The position numbers and the translations under genes were made by a program. A stretch of DNA of 64,000 nt from Oricola nitratireducens (GTDB taxonomy: Bacteria; Pseudomonadota; Alphaproteobacteria; Rhizobiales; Rhizobiaceae): contig NZ_JACZCS010000026.1 in NCBI RefSeq assembly GCF_014904745.1, positions 1 through 64,000 on the forward strand, written 5' to 3'. This document shows positions 16,852 through 26,240 of this stretch, in pieces; positions within the stretch are counted from its first letter, which is position 1, and each line of letters begins with the position of its first letter. A model generated the notes under the pieces. The model searched no databases. It worked only from the letters and a program-made list of their open reading frames with translations, and was not told the origin of the DNA.

Positions 16852-17711
16852 CCTATCGGCAGGTGCGTGGCGAGAAAGTCGCGCGCCGATATCGGCGGAC
16901 GAGCGAGCAGCTTTTCCAATGCCGGATCGATGGCGGCGAACTCGCCCCTGCGGCTGGCCCTGAAAACCCCAAGGAGCATTTCGGCCCGATCTTCCGGCAT
17001 ACCGTGAGACATCATGTTCTGCTTGTGCTGTTCATCGGAAATCGTGATGCGCCTTATCGGGCGCCCGGCCAGTTCGGAGGCCATGGCGGCGATATCGTCG
17101 AAATCGAGCGCCTCGGAGGCCGTCAGCGGTGGTGTCGGGCCGTCGAAACGCCCTTCATCGGCGAGGATGATGGCGGCGGCCGTAGCGAGGTCGGCATGGC
17201 TGGTCCAGGACACCGGACCGTCCTCGGGAGCAGCGAATTCGCCAGTTTCGACCGCCCGTCCGAGCGTCATGAGAATTGTGGCGGCGTAAAATCCGTTGCG
17301 CAACGACGTGAAGGGGACACCCGAGGAACCCAATATTTCCTCTGTGGCGGCGTGGTCGCACATGGGTTCGAACAGCGACGCCGGATTGGCGCCCATATGG
17401 GCCGTGTAGAGGATGCGGCGGGCGCCGGCCTGTTTCGCCATCTCGATCGCGGCGCGGTGCTGGCCGAGCGCGGCTCCGCCGGTGGTGCTGGCGGACACGA
17501 TCAGGACCTGCGCCGCCCCTTCGAAGGCATGCGGCAGGCTTGCGGGGTCCGCGTAGTCCCCGCGGCGCACGCGCACGCCCCTGTCGCCGAACGCCAGCGC
17601 CTTTTCGGGATCGCGAACGCTGGCGCCAATCCTGTCGGCCGGCATGCGGTCGAGGAGCTTTTCGATAATGGAACGGCCGAGCTGGCCGCTGGCTCCGGTG
17701 ACGATGATCAT
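16836..17711 (-). CDS. NmrA-like NAD(P)H-binding protein (atypical SDR, quinone oxidoreductase 2 type)
   Basis: The 291-residue protein begins [20 protein letters not shown], a Rossmann GxxGxxG motif, and resembles the QOR2/NmrA group of atypical short-chain dehydrogenases, which bind NADPH and reduce quinones or sense redox state. The open frame continues 40 codons upstream, but that part is AT-rich and lies in the operator region, so the ATG at 17711 is preferred. It is divergent from a TetR-type regulator, its probable controller. Confidence 0.86.
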   Translation of the reverse strand: MIIVTGASGQLGRSIIEKLLDRMPADRIGASVRDPEKALAFGDRGVRVRRGDYADPASLPHAFEGAAQVLIVSASTTGGAALGQHRAAIEMAKQAGARRILYTAHMGANPASLFEPMCDHAATEEILGSSGVPFTSLRNGFYAATILMTLGRAVETGEFAAPEDGPVSWTSHADLATAAAIILADEGRFDGPTPPLTASEALDFDDIAAMASELAGRPIRRITISDEQHKQNMMSHGMPEDRAEMLLGVFRASRRGEFAAIDPALEKLLARPPISARDFLATHLPIGQKRE

Positions 17712-17729
17712 GATGCTGTTCCTGAATTT

Positions 17730-17790
17730 TATCGTTGATAATACGTTTGTGTTATCATCGATATTTATCGATAACAAGTCTCTGCTATCG
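17730..17790. promoter_or_regulatory. Operator cluster between the NmrA-like and TetR genes
   Basis: Arms TATCGTTGATAA (17730-17741) and TTATCATCGATA (17752-17763) are complementary except for one base. A second dyad ATCGAT-ATTT-ATCGAT lies at 17757-17772, and TATCG recurs at 17786-17790. The region is much more AT-rich than the surrounding genes and sits in the 109-base divergent gap. The repeated TATCG/CGATA half-sites fit a TetR operator acting on both genes. Confidence 0.6.
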
Positions 17791-17820
17791 TTGTTAACAG
17801 GGAGGGTGTAGGATCGGCGC

Positions 17821-18549
17821 ATGATGGACATTCAGAGTGCGGAACGGGCTGAAGGAAACGACGGACACGATGTGCGCGGGCGGATTGTTTCCGCAGCGGC
17901 GGAACTCATCGCGAGCGGTGGGCGCGACGCGGTGACGACGCGCGCGGTGGCAGCGACGGCAGGCGTCCAGGCGCCGACCATTTACCGGCTGTTCGGCGAC
18001 AAGGGGGGACTTCTCGACGCGGTCGCCGAGCAGGGCTTTGCGGATTATCTGAGGGAAAAAAAGGTCCGCAAACCGGATTCCGATCCGATCGGGAACCTGC
18101 GGACCGGCTGGGATCTGCATGTCGGTTTCGGCCTCGCCAACCCCGCGATCTTCTCGATCATGTTCGGTGATCCGCGTCCGGGCGTTGGCCCGCCGGCCGC
18201 CGAAGCAGGCTACGACCTGTTGAGACAACACGTCCGGCGCGTCGCTGCGGCGGGGCGACTGAGGGTGAACGAGGAGAGGGCGGTTAACCTGATGCGCGCT
18301 GCAGGGACCGGCACCGTGCTGGCGTTGCTGACCATGCCGGAAGGCCGCCGGGACATGGGGCTCTCCGAGGCCGCGCGCGAAGCCGTCATCGCCGCGATCA
18401 CATCCGATGTTTCCGCGGTCGACAATCCGGGGCCCGCCGGTGCGGCAATCGCATTGCGCGCGGTGTTGCCGGAAGCGACGGGATTGACCGACGGCGAGCG
18501 GCGTTTGATGGCGGAATGGCTCGACCGGCTTGCCGGGGGCTCGTCCTGA
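17821..18549 (+). CDS. TetR/AcrR-family transcriptional regulator
   Basis: The 242-residue protein has an N-terminal TetR helix-turn-helix (about 18-65): IVSAAAELIASGGRDAVTTR followed by VAATAGVQAPTIYRLFGDKGGLLDAV. The C-terminal part is a helical ligand-binding domain of unknown ligand. It is divergent from the NmrA-like gene, and the palindrome cluster between them makes auto- and co-regulation likely. Confidence 0.9.
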   Translation: MMDIQSAERAEGNDGHDVRGRIVSAAAELIASGGRDAVTTRAVAATAGVQAPTIYRLFGDKGGLLDAVAEQGFADYLREKKVRKPDSDPIGNLRTGWDLHVGFGLANPAIFSIMFGDPRPGVGPPAAEAGYDLLRQHVRRVAAAGRLRVNEERAVNLMRAAGTGTVLALLTMPEGRRDMGLSEAAREAVIAAITSDVSAVDNPGPAGAAIALRAVLPEATGLTDGERRLMAEWLDRLAGGSS

Positions 18550-18561
18550 GCCGGAGTTGCA

Positions 18562-20190
18562 TCAACCGGCTGTTAGCCGTCTTGTAATTGCCCTTTGCAA
18601 ATCCGGCGCGGCGGCAATGAGGCGTCGGGTCACATCGGTCTGCGGGTGGTCGAGCACGGTGGACGTCTTCCCGGTCTCCACGATCTTTCCGTGATCCATC
18701 ACCAGCACGTCATGGGTGATCGCGCGGGCGACCGTCAGGTCATGGGTGATAAACAGGAAGGCAAGGCCGAGATCGTCGTTCAGCTTGGCGAAGAGATCGA
18801 GGATCTGGGCGCGGATCGATACGTCGAGGGCGGAGACGGGCTCGTCGGCGACGACCAGCTTCGGCCGGGTGATGATGGCGCGGGCGATGGCGAGGCGCTG
18901 GCGCTGACCGCCGGAGAATTCATGCGGATACTTGTCCCTGTCGGCGGGCGTCATGCCGACCTCGACAAGCGCCTCGGTGACCCGTTCGCGTTTCTCGCGC
19001 CGGCCCATGCGCTCGTCCATCAGGTGCAGCGGCTCGGCGACCGAGGTCTCGATCTTCTGGCGCGGATCGAATGAGCCGTAGGGATCCTGGAAGACGACCT
19101 GCATCTCGCGGCGGGCGGGGCGGAGCGCCCGTTCGCCGAGGGCAGAAGTCTCCATGCCGTCGAAGACGATTTTCCCGGATGTCGGCCTGTCGAGCGCCAG
19201 GATCATGCGGGCGAGCGTGGACTTGCCGCAGCCGGACTGCCCGACCAGCGCGACGGAATGGCCGGCGCGCACCGAAAACCCGACGCCGTCGACCGCGCGC
19301 ACCGGCTCGCCGCGGCCGAACAGGCCCTTGCGGTGGCCGGGATAGTGGCGCGCGACATTCTCGAGTTCGAGCAGGCGGTGCTCGTCGCCGGGCGGCGTTG
19401 CGGCGTTCGCCCAGGCGGGCACATGCGTCGAGGCCTCGGCGAGCGCGCGGGTATAGGGGTGCTTCTGCTCGCGCAGCACGGAGGCGGTTTCGCCGGCCTC
19501 CTGCACTTCGCCGCGGCGCAGGATGGCGATGCGGTCGGCCATGTCGGCGACGACGCCGAGATCGTGACTGATCAGGATCAGGCCCATGTCGTTTTCGGCG
19601 ACGAGTTCGCGCAGCAGGTCGAGGATCTGCGCCTGCAACACAACGTCGAGCGCGGTGGTCGGCTCGTCGGCGATCAGCAGTTTCGGATGCAGGGCGCAGG
19701 CGATGGCGATGACGACGCGCTGGCGCTGACCGCCGGAGAGTTCGTGCGGGTAGCGCGACAGCGGGAATTTTTCCTCCGGCAGGCCGACCCGGGCGAGGAT
19801 GGCGCGGGCGCGGGACTCGGCTTCCGGCCGGTTGGCGCCGGTATGCCAGCGGATGCCTTCGGCGACCTGCTCGCCGATGGTCTTGACCGGGTTGAGCGCG
19901 GTCATCGGTTCCTGGAACACCATGCCGATGTCGTCGCCGCGCAGGTCGCACAGGCGGTCCTCGGTCGCCGACAGCAAGTCCTCGCCGATGAAGCGGACGC
20001 TGCCCGCGGTGCGCGCGGCATGTGGCAGCAGGCCCATGACGGTCAGCGCTGTCATCGACTTGCCTGAACCGGATTCGCCGACCAGTCCGACGACCTCGCC
20101 GGCCCTCACGGTGAGATCGACGTCTTTCAGGATCGCATGGCGGCCGATCGACAGCGACAGGTTTTCGATCTCGAGGACGGGACCGGTCAT
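18562..20190 (-). CDS. Peptide/nickel-type ABC transporter, fused double ATPase (DppD-DppF type)
   Basis: The 542-residue protein contains two complete ATP-binding cassettes in one chain. The first (about 1-265) has Walker [10 protein letters not shown] at 37-45, [11 protein letters not shown], signature [11 protein letters not shown] and Walker [13 protein letters not shown]. The second (about 280-540) has [33 protein letters not shown] and [12 protein letters not shown]. It powers the permease pair encoded upstream. The frame extends upstream to 20535, but the ATG at 20190 overlaps the permease stop as ATGA and gives a normal N-terminus. Confidence 0.93.
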   Translation of the reverse strand: MTGPVLEIENLSLSIGRHAILKDVDLTVRAGEVVGLVGESGSGKSMTALTVMGLLPHAARTAGSVRFIGEDLLSATEDRLCDLRGDDIGMVFQEPMTALNPVKTIGEQVAEGIRWHTGANRPEAESRARAILARVGLPEEKFPLSRYPHELSGGQRQRVVIAIACALHPKLLIADEPTTALDVVLQAQILDLLRELVAENDMGLILISHDLGVVADMADRIAILRRGEVQEAGETASVLREQKHPYTRALAEASTHVPAWANAATPPGDEHRLLELENVARHYPGHRKGLFGRGEPVRAVDGVGFSVRAGHSVALVGQSGCGKSTLARMILALDRPTSGKIVFDGMETSALGERALRPARREMQVVFQDPYGSFDPRQKIETSVAEPLHLMDERMGRREKRERVTEALVEVGMTPADRDKYPHEFSGGQRQRLAIARAIITRPKLVVADEPVSALDVSIRAQILDLFAKLNDDLGLAFLFITHDLTVARAITHDVLVMDHGKIVETGKTSTVLDHPQTDVTRRLIAAAPDLQRAITRRLTAG

Positions 20191-21059
20191 CGCTGCCGCC
20201 GCAATCTCGGATCGAGCACGTCGCGCAGCCCGTCGCCGAGCAGGTTGAGGCCGAGCACGGTGACGATGATAGCAAGGCCCGGCACGATCGCCATGTGCGG
20301 GGCGATCGTCATCATGGTCTGCGCCTCGAACAGCATGCGGCCCCAACTCGGCGCGGGCGGCTGGGTGCCGAGGCCGACATAGGAAAGCCCGGCTTCGGCG
20401 AGGATGCCGAGCGAGAACTGGATCGTGCCCTGGACGAGCAGCAGGTTGGCGATATTCGGCAGGATATGCTGGACGGTGATCAGCCCAGCGCGTTTTCCCG
20501 AGGCACGGGCGGCGAGGACGAATTCGCGCGGCCACAACGCCAGCGCGCCGCCGCGCGCCACGCGGGCGAAGACCGGAATGTTGAAGATGCCGATGGCGAT
20601 GATGGCGTTGACGATTCCGGGGCCGAAGATCGCGGTGATCATCACGGCCGACAGCAGCGCCGGAAAGGCGAAGACGATGTCGGAGGCGCGCATCAACACC
20701 TCGTCGGCGAGGCCGCGTTTCGCCGCCGCCCAGCAGCCGAGCGGCACGCCGACGGCGATGCCGATGCCGACGGCGATCAGCGCCACGGCGATGGAATTGC
20801 GGCTGCCGACCATGATCATCGAGAGGATGTCGCGGCCGAAATGGTCGGTGCCGAACCAGTGCGCCGCATTCGGCGATTGCAGCCGGTCGGCGATGACGAG
20901 CTTGGTTACGTCATAGGGCGTCCAGGCGAATGAAAACAGCGCGACGGCGACGACGACGGCGGTGATCAGCGCGCCTGCGAGGAAGGAGCGGTTGGTGAAC
21001 GCCTTGCGGGTGAAGTGCCGCCAGTCCTCATGTTCGAGGGCGATCAGCTCCTCTTCCAT
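20187..21059 (-). CDS. Peptide/nickel-type ABC transporter permease, DppC-like
   Basis: The 290-residue inner-membrane protein has about six predicted helices. It carries the DppC hallmarks HWFGTDHFGRDILSMIMVGSR after the first helix and the EAA-type loop REFVLAARASGKRAGLITVQHILPN. It should pair with the DppB-like permease ending one base upstream. Substrates of the class are di- or oligopeptides, glutathione or nickel; the exact substrate is not readable. Confidence 0.92.
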   Translation of the reverse strand: MEEELIALEHEDWRHFTRKAFTNRSFLAGALITAVVVAVALFSFAWTPYDVTKLVIADRLQSPNAAHWFGTDHFGRDILSMIMVGSRNSIAVALIAVGIGIAVGVPLGCWAAAKRGLADEVLMRASDIVFAFPALLSAVMITAIFGPGIVNAIIAIGIFNIPVFARVARGGALALWPREFVLAARASGKRAGLITVQHILPNIANLLLVQGTIQFSLGILAEAGLSYVGLGTQPPAPSWGRMLFEAQTMMTIAPHMAIVPGLAIIVTVLGLNLLGDGLRDVLDPRLRRQR

Positions 21060-21060
21060 C

Positions 21061-22005
21061 TCACCGCCTCCTCAGGCGCGGATCGGCCCAGGCATAGGCG
21101 AGATCGACGAGGAAATTGACGATAATGACGGTGGCGACCAGCAGCACGACGACGCTTTCGACGACGATCAGGTCGCGCTGGGTGATCGCCTGGAAGACGA
21201 GGCGGCCGAGGCCGGGCAGGTAGAACACGTTCTCGATGATGATCGTGCCGGCGAGCAGGAAGGAGAATTGCAGGCCGAGGATGGTCAGGACCGGGATCAG
21301 CGCATTGCGCAGCGCGTGACGCCACAGCACGATGTTGGCGGGCAGACCCTTGGCGCGCGCGGTGCGGATATAATCCTCGCCCATGACGTCGAGCAGCGCC
21401 GAGCGGGTGACGCGCGACAGGATCGCCGCCTGCGGCAGGGCCAGCGCGATCGCCGGCAGCAGCAGCGAGGCGAGCGCCGGCCAGAAGCCCGCCTGCCAGC
21501 CGGGAAAGCCGCCGGCGGGAACGAGGCGCAGCGTGACCGCAAAGACATAGACGAGAAGCAGCGCGAACCAGAAATTGGGGATGGCGATGCCGAGCTGGGT
21601 CGCCGCCATGACGCCTGCATCGGAGGCGGTGCCGCGCCGCGACGCCGAAAAGATGCCGACGGGAATCGCGATCGCCGTCGACAGGAACAGCGCCATCAGC
21701 GCCAGCGGCAGCGAGACGACGAGCCGCTCGCGCACGAGGTCTATCACCGGAACCGAATAGGTGTAGGAGCGGCCGAAATCGCCGCTCAGCAGGCCGCCGA
21801 GCCAGGAAAAATAGCGGATCAGTAGGGGTTGATTCAGGCCCATCTGCTCGCGCAGCGCGGCGATGGCGTCCTCGCCGGCGTTCATGCCGAGCATCAGGCG
21901 GGCCGGGTCGCCGGGGACGATCTCGAGGACGGCGAAGACGATGGCGCTCGCCGCCAGAAGCGTGATCAGGACGACGGCGATGCGGCGCAGCGCGTAGGAG
22001 AGCAT
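21061..22005 (-). CDS. Peptide/nickel-type ABC transporter permease, DppB-like
   Basis: The 314-residue inner-membrane protein starts with MLSYALRRIAVVLITLLAAS, the usual first helix, and has VLEIVPGDPARLMLG and the EAA loop DYIRTARAKGLPANIVLWRHALRNALIP. It forms the channel with the DppC-like subunit. A terminator-like hairpin lies between this gene and the upstream binding-protein gene, so expression of the permeases is probably lower than that of the binding protein. Confidence 0.92.
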   Translation of the reverse strand: MLSYALRRIAVVLITLLAASAIVFAVLEIVPGDPARLMLGMNAGEDAIAALREQMGLNQPLLIRYFSWLGGLLSGDFGRSYTYSVPVIDLVRERLVVSLPLALMALFLSTAIAIPVGIFSASRRGTASDAGVMAATQLGIAIPNFWFALLLVYVFAVTLRLVPAGGFPGWQAGFWPALASLLLPAIALALPQAAILSRVTRSALLDVMGEDYIRTARAKGLPANIVLWRHALRNALIPVLTILGLQFSFLLAGTIIIENVFYLPGLGRLVFQAITQRDLIVVESVVVLLVATVIIVNFLVDLAYAWADPRLRRR

Positions 22006-22040
22006 GGAACCGGTTTACCTGCTGCAAGCGCAAAGAAAAA

Positions 22041-22062
22041 GGCGGGCCGTTGCAGGCCCGCC
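22041..22062 (-). terminator. Intercistronic hairpin, likely partial terminator after the binding-protein gene
   Basis: A perfect 8-base stem, GGCGGGCC (22041-22048) and GGCCCGCC (22055-22062), has a 6-base loop. On the - strand it is followed by TTTTTCTTTG, a usable U-tract. It lies between the binding-protein stop at 22086 and the permease start at 22005. Attenuation or mRNA stabilisation at this place is common in ABC importer operons. Confidence 0.72.
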
Positions 22063-22085
22063 CGAAAATCTGGCCTCGCGCCTGC

Positions 22086-23570
22086 CTAATCCTTCCAGGA
22101 GACGCCGGTCAGGTCGTCGGCCTGCAGCGGCATGTCGTGCCACAATCCCTGCAGCTTGGCGTCCCAGATGCCGATCTTCGGAAGCTGGAACAGGTAGCCG
22201 TTGACCGCATCCTTGGCGATGATCTCCTGCGCCTGGCGCAGCAGCGCATAGCGCTCGTCCTCGTTGGCGGTCGCGTCAAGCTTCGCCATCACGTCCTTGA
22301 AGGCCTGGTTGTGATAATCGAAATAATAGTCATCGCGCGCATAGATGCCGATGTCGTTCGGCTCTGTGTGCGAGACGATGGTCAGGTCGTAGTCCTTTGC
22401 CTTGAAGACCTGGTCGAGCCATTGCGCCCATTCGACCGGGATGATCTCCAGATCGATGCCGACCTCGCGCAGCTGCGCGGCGACGATCTCGCCGCCGCGG
22501 CGCGCATAGCTCGGCGGCGGCAGTTTCAGCGTCGCCTTGAAGCCGTCCGGGTAGCCGGCTTCGGCGAGCAGCTGCTTCGCCATTTCCGGATCGTAGGGGT
22601 AGGTCTCGACGAGTTCCTCGTAGGCGGGGTTATGCGGGGCGAAATGCGAGCCGATCGGTGTGCCGAAGCCGAACATCGCGCCGTCGATGATCGCCTGGCG
22701 GTCGATGGCGTGGGCGATGGCCTGGCGCACCTTCAGATTGTCGAAGGGCGGCTTGCCGTTGTTGGTCGCAAGAATGGTCTCGCCCTCGGTGGAGCCGATG
22801 ACGACGGAAAAGCGCGGGTCCGATTCGAACTGGGCGACGGCTTCCGGCGCCGGAAAGGCCGGGAAGGCCTGGATGTCGCCGGCCATCAGCGCCGAGGTGG
22901 CGGCGGCCGGATCGGAGATGAAGCGGAAGGTCGCCTTGTCAAGCGCCACCGGATCGCCCCAGTAGTCCGGATTCTTGACCAGTGTCACCGACGACCCCTT
23001 GGCCCAGGTGTCGAACTTGAACGGGCCGGTTCCGACCGGCTTTTCCTTGTTGGTGTCGGCCGACTCCGGCGCGACGATCACCGCGTCGCCCCAGCCCATA
23101 TTGTAGAGGAACGACCCCTGGGGATGGCTGAGCGTCACCTTGACGGTGAGATCGTCGACCGCCTCGACGCTTTCGATGGCCGCAAACAGCGCCTTCTGGG
23201 CGTTGGTCGAATCGTCGGCGCGGGCACGATCGAGCGAGAAGACCACGTCGCCGGCATCAAGCGCCGTGCCGTCGTGGAACTTGACGCCGTCATGCAGCTT
23301 GAAGGTGTAGACGAGGCCGTCATCCGACAGTGTCCAGCTTTCGGCGAGGTCCGGCTGGACCGCGCCGTTGGAGCCGATCCGCGTCAGGCCCTGGAAGATG
23401 TTGGCGTATGTCACATCGTCGATCGCGCCGGCCGCGCCCGCCGTCGGATCGAGATGCGGCGGTTCGAGCTGGATGGCGAGCGTGAGATCGGTGCGCGCCG
23501 CGAAGGCGGACGTCGTCAGGGCAAGCGCGAAGGCCGCGCCGGCGAGAATGGATCTGATTATCGGTATCAT
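22086..23570 (-). CDS. ABC transporter substrate-binding protein, peptide/nickel family 5
   Basis: The 494-residue protein begins with a secretory signal peptide, MIPIIRSILAGAAFALALTT up to SAFA, and continues with family 5 features: LEPPHLDPTAGAAGAIDDV, YTFKLHDGVKFHDG, FSLDRARADD and TGPFKFDTWAKGSSVTLVKN. It delivers the substrate to the DppBC-type permease in the periplasm. The ATG at 23570 has GGGAGG at a good distance; the longer frame from 23597 lacks one. The gene lies 86 bases downstream of the M20 peptidase gene. Confidence 0.92.
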   Translation of the reverse strand: MIPIIRSILAGAAFALALTTSAFAARTDLTLAIQLEPPHLDPTAGAAGAIDDVTYANIFQGLTRIGSNGAVQPDLAESWTLSDDGLVYTFKLHDGVKFHDGTALDAGDVVFSLDRARADDSTNAQKALFAAIESVEAVDDLTVKVTLSHPQGSFLYNMGWGDAVIVAPESADTNKEKPVGTGPFKFDTWAKGSSVTLVKNPDYWGDPVALDKATFRFISDPAAATSALMAGDIQAFPAFPAPEAVAQFESDPRFSVVIGSTEGETILATNNGKPPFDNLKVRQAIAHAIDRQAIIDGAMFGFGTPIGSHFAPHNPAYEELVETYPYDPEMAKQLLAEAGYPDGFKATLKLPPPSYARRGGEIVAAQLREVGIDLEIIPVEWAQWLDQVFKAKDYDLTIVSHTEPNDIGIYARDDYYFDYHNQAFKDVMAKLDATANEDERYALLRQAQEIIAKDAVNGYLFQLPKIGIWDAKLQGLWHDMPLQADDLTGVSWKD

Positions 23571-23655
23571 GGCGAGCCTCCCGAGTGTCGCGGCCAAATC
23601 TAAGCAGGATCGGTGTGGATTGTCAGCACGGTTCGGACTTCAATCGCGTATGTAC

Positions 23656-24942
23656 TCACCGTTGCCGTGCAAAAAGCAGTTCGTGCAGCGCCAGCGCCAT
23701 CACCTGCGCCGACTGGATCATGTCCTCGATACCGACCCATTCGTCCGGGCGGTGGGCGAGATCGAGGATGCCGGGACCGTAGGCGACGCAGTCGTAGAGA
23801 TGGCCGAGGCGGGCGATGTGCTTCTGGTCGTAGGTGCCCGGCGAGATGACGTAATCCGGCTCACGGTCGAAGATCGTCTGGATGCCGTGCGCGACGGCGC
23901 TGGCGACGGGCGCGTCCTTTTCGGTCATCAGCGGCATCACTTCCATGATGTCGCGGATCTCGTAGTCGAATTTCGGCCGCGTCGCCTTGAGATCGTCGAG
24001 GATTGCGATGACCTCGCCCTTGACGTCGGAAATCGTCTCCTCGAGCAGGAAACGCCGGTCGATGGTGAGCTTGCAGGAGTCCGGTACGTTGGGCGAGGGC
24101 AGGCCGGTATAGTCGTCGGTCTGGCCGCCATGGACGGAATTGAGGTTCAGCGTCGACCGGCGCGCGCCTTCCGGCACGACCGGCATGCGCGTCTGCCTGG
24201 TGTCGAGGGCGGGAAACAGCTTGTCCTCGAAGGCAGCGAGCAGCGCGCCCATGTGGCGCACGGCGCAGTCGCCGAGGAACGGCATCGAGCCGTGCGCCTG
24301 TTCGCCCATGGTCTCGATCTCGGCCCACCAGACGCCGCGATGGCCGAGGCAGACGCGGTCCTTGTTGAGCGGTTCCGGAATGATCACGTGGTCGACGCGC
24401 GGATGCGAGAAATAGCCCCTCTTCGCCAGATAGGCGACGCCGCCGAAGCCGCCTGATTCCTCGTCGACCGTGCCTGAGATCTCGATCGCGCCCGGATAGT
24501 CGGGAAACGCCTCGATGAAGGCTTCGACCGCGACGACCGAGGCGGCGAGCCCGCCCTTCATGTCGCAAGCGCCGCGCCCGTAGACGCGGCCGTCGCGCAC
24601 AACGCCCTCGAAGGGATCGACCGTCCAGCCGTCGCCGGCCTCGACGACATCGATGTGCGAGTTGAAATGGACGCACGGGCCGGGGCTTTTTCCCTCGCGG
24701 CGGGCGATCACGTTCATGCGCGGGAAATAGTCGTTGTCGCCGGGGGCGCCTTCGCCGCGGACGAACTCGGTCGCGAAACCCGACGCTTGCAGACGCCTGC
24801 CGAGGAATTCGGCGCAGGGCACATAGGCCTCGCCGGGCGGGTTGACCGTCGGAAAACGGATGAGATCGCGCGTCAACGCGACGAGGTCATCCTTGCGCCC
24901 GGCAATCGATTCCAGCATCCCGTCCATCACCGCATTGATCAC
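23656..24942 (-). CDS. M20-family amidohydrolase (ArgE/DapE-type deacylase)
   Basis: The 428-residue metallohydrolase shows the M20 ligands in order: H in VHFNSHIDVVEAGDGWTVDP, D in GRGACDMKGGLAA, the EE pair in TVDEESGGFGG, and the lid motif GEQAHGSMPFLGDCAVRHM. The nearest named relatives are acetylornithine deacetylase and succinyl-diaminopimelate desuccinylase, but the family is broad. As the first gene before a peptide-type importer it may hydrolyse the imported compound. The start is a GTG with GGAA before it; ATG at 24927 is possible. Confidence 0.87.
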   Translation of the reverse strand: MINAVMDGMLESIAGRKDDLVALTRDLIRFPTVNPPGEAYVPCAEFLGRRLQASGFATEFVRGEGAPGDNDYFPRMNVIARREGKSPGPCVHFNSHIDVVEAGDGWTVDPFEGVVRDGRVYGRGACDMKGGLAASVVAVEAFIEAFPDYPGAIEISGTVDEESGGFGGVAYLAKRGYFSHPRVDHVIIPEPLNKDRVCLGHRGVWWAEIETMGEQAHGSMPFLGDCAVRHMGALLAAFEDKLFPALDTRQTRMPVVPEGARRSTLNLNSVHGGQTDDYTGLPSPNVPDSCKLTIDRRFLLEETISDVKGEVIAILDDLKATRPKFDYEIRDIMEVMPLMTEKDAPVASAVAHGIQTIFDREPDYVISPGTYDQKHIARLGHLYDCVAYGPGILDLAHRPDEWVGIEDMIQSAQVMALALHELLFARQR

Positions 24943-25164
24943 CAGATTTCCGGGGAGGGCAAGCGCGAAGGGAGATTTCCCTGCGGGCCATGCAAGTGGT
25001 TGAAGCTGTTGCCGTCATGCACCACTTGGGCGCGAAATTTTCCCGCGGCGGTGTCTCCTCTTTACGTAAGGTGCTTTGGGGCGTATCGGAACGTCAGGGC
25101 ATCAAGAGACTCGAAATCAAGACCACGGCGACAACGCGATTCGCCAACTCCGGAGCTCTTCTTC

Positions 25165-25995
25165 ATGAAAAAACTGATTCTCGCCGCGGCCATGGCCGCT
25201 ATTTCCGCTCCCGCATACGCCGCCGACTACACGATGGCGCCGGTTGCGACGACGTCCGGCAATGCGTGCTCGGGCCATATCGAGGCCTATGCCGGCGATA
25301 CGCATTTGACCGGTAACGGTGGCGGCGGGGATGCGTGGGCCTATGGCGGCGCAGCCCGTGCCAACTGCAACTTCAATGCGCGCTGGAATGCCCAGGGCGA
25401 TCTCATGGTCGACGGGCTCTCGTCGCAATCGAGCGGCAGCGACCTCACCAGCTATGGCGGCGCCGTTCACGTCTATTGGCGCGATCCGTCGGCCTATGCA
25501 CTCGGCGGTTTCGCATCGCTGGAAGGCTTCGGCGGCTCGTCCGGCCTGAATGACGTCTACCGCTACCTGATTGGTCCGGAAGGCCAAGTCTATATGGGCA
25601 ATGTCACGCTCTACGGACAGACCTATTACGGTCAGCTCACTGACGGAAACAGCGGTTACGATATCTGGGGCGCGCGCGGCGTGGTCCGTTATTTCGCCCG
25701 CGAGAACATACGGTTCGACGGCGAGCTCGGTTATCGCAACATGTCCGTTAGCGGCGGAGATCTCGACGTGTTCACGGCCGCTGCGGAAGCCGATTACCGC
25801 TTCGACAACAGCCCGGTCTCCGTCTTCGGCCGCTACCAGTTCGATCATCTGACGCCCAATAGCGGCGGTAGCAATATCAGCCTGCACAAGTTTGTCGTCG
25901 GTGCGCGGCTGAGCTTCGGCAGCAAGACGCTGCTGGACGAAGACCGCAACGGCGCCACGATGGATACGATCCAGCCGAACTACATCATCTACTGA
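25165..25995 (+). CDS. Predicted outer-membrane beta-barrel protein
   Basis: The 276-residue protein starts with a clear signal peptide, MKKLILAAAMAAISAPAYA, followed by ADYTMAPV. The rest is rich in Gly, Tyr, Asn and alternating hydrophobic residues, as in small alphaproteobacterial outer-membrane barrels (for example WGARGVVRYFARENIRFDG and AAEADYRFDNSPVSVFGRYQ). There is no lipobox. The frame is open upstream to 24655, but only the part from 25165 looks like this protein. A strong terminator follows at 26041. It is a single-gene unit. Confidence 0.78.
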   Translation: MKKLILAAAMAAISAPAYAADYTMAPVATTSGNACSGHIEAYAGDTHLTGNGGGGDAWAYGGAARANCNFNARWNAQGDLMVDGLSSQSSGSDLTSYGGAVHVYWRDPSAYALGGFASLEGFGGSSGLNDVYRYLIGPEGQVYMGNVTLYGQTYYGQLTDGNSGYDIWGARGVVRYFARENIRFDGELGYRNMSVSGGDLDVFTAAAEADYRFDNSPVSVFGRYQFDHLTPNSGGSNISLHKFVVGARLSFGSKTLLDEDRNGATMDTIQPNYIIY

Positions 25996-26040
25996 TCCTG
26001 ACGGATCACGCCGGCCGGGTAAGGCCAAGAGCGGAAATTG

Positions 26041-26071
26041 AAACCGCGGAGCTGATGCTCCGCGGTTTTTT
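26041..26071 (+). terminator. Rho-independent terminator after the outer-membrane protein gene
   Basis: A 12-base stem, AAACCGCGGAGC (26041-26052) and GCTCCGCGGTTT (26057-26068), closes a TGAT loop and runs into a T-tract. It lies about 45 bases after the stop at 25995 and is one of the clearest terminators in the window. Confidence 0.93.
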
Positions 26072-26140
26072 CATGTTTCACGGGGGCGTCAAAACGAGGT
26101 GTTATTCGCGAACTGCGCCAAGGCGTATAACAGCCGAAGT

Positions 26141-26160
26141 AACGATTTGTTTGAATCGTT
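26141..26160. promoter_or_regulatory. Inverted repeat upstream of the L,D-transpeptidase gene
   Basis: Arms AACGATT (26141-26147) and AATCGTT (26154-26160) surround TGTTTG. It lies 80 bases before the start of the gene at 26241 in a comparatively AT-rich stretch. It may be an operator or part of the promoter region; no regulator is suggested by the neighbours. Confidence 0.4.
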
Positions 26161-26240
26161 CATGTATTTTGACCAAGGGGTAAAAGTGGGGCTACCGTGA
26201 CGTGGTGGGGCGGCAGTCGTCGAGTAGAGGAGTAGGTCGA

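Noticed and set aside
17712-17831. Forty-residue N-terminal extension of the NmrA-like protein
   Set aside because: The extension is Asn/Asp/Ser-rich, crosses the operator palindromes and has no counterpart in the family, whose members begin at the Rossmann motif.
22050-23603. Long + strand open frame opposite the peptide-binding-protein gene
   Set aside because: The opposite frame encodes a clear family 5 binding protein. The + frame has repetitive Arg/Gly/Val/Asp composition and no signal or domain.
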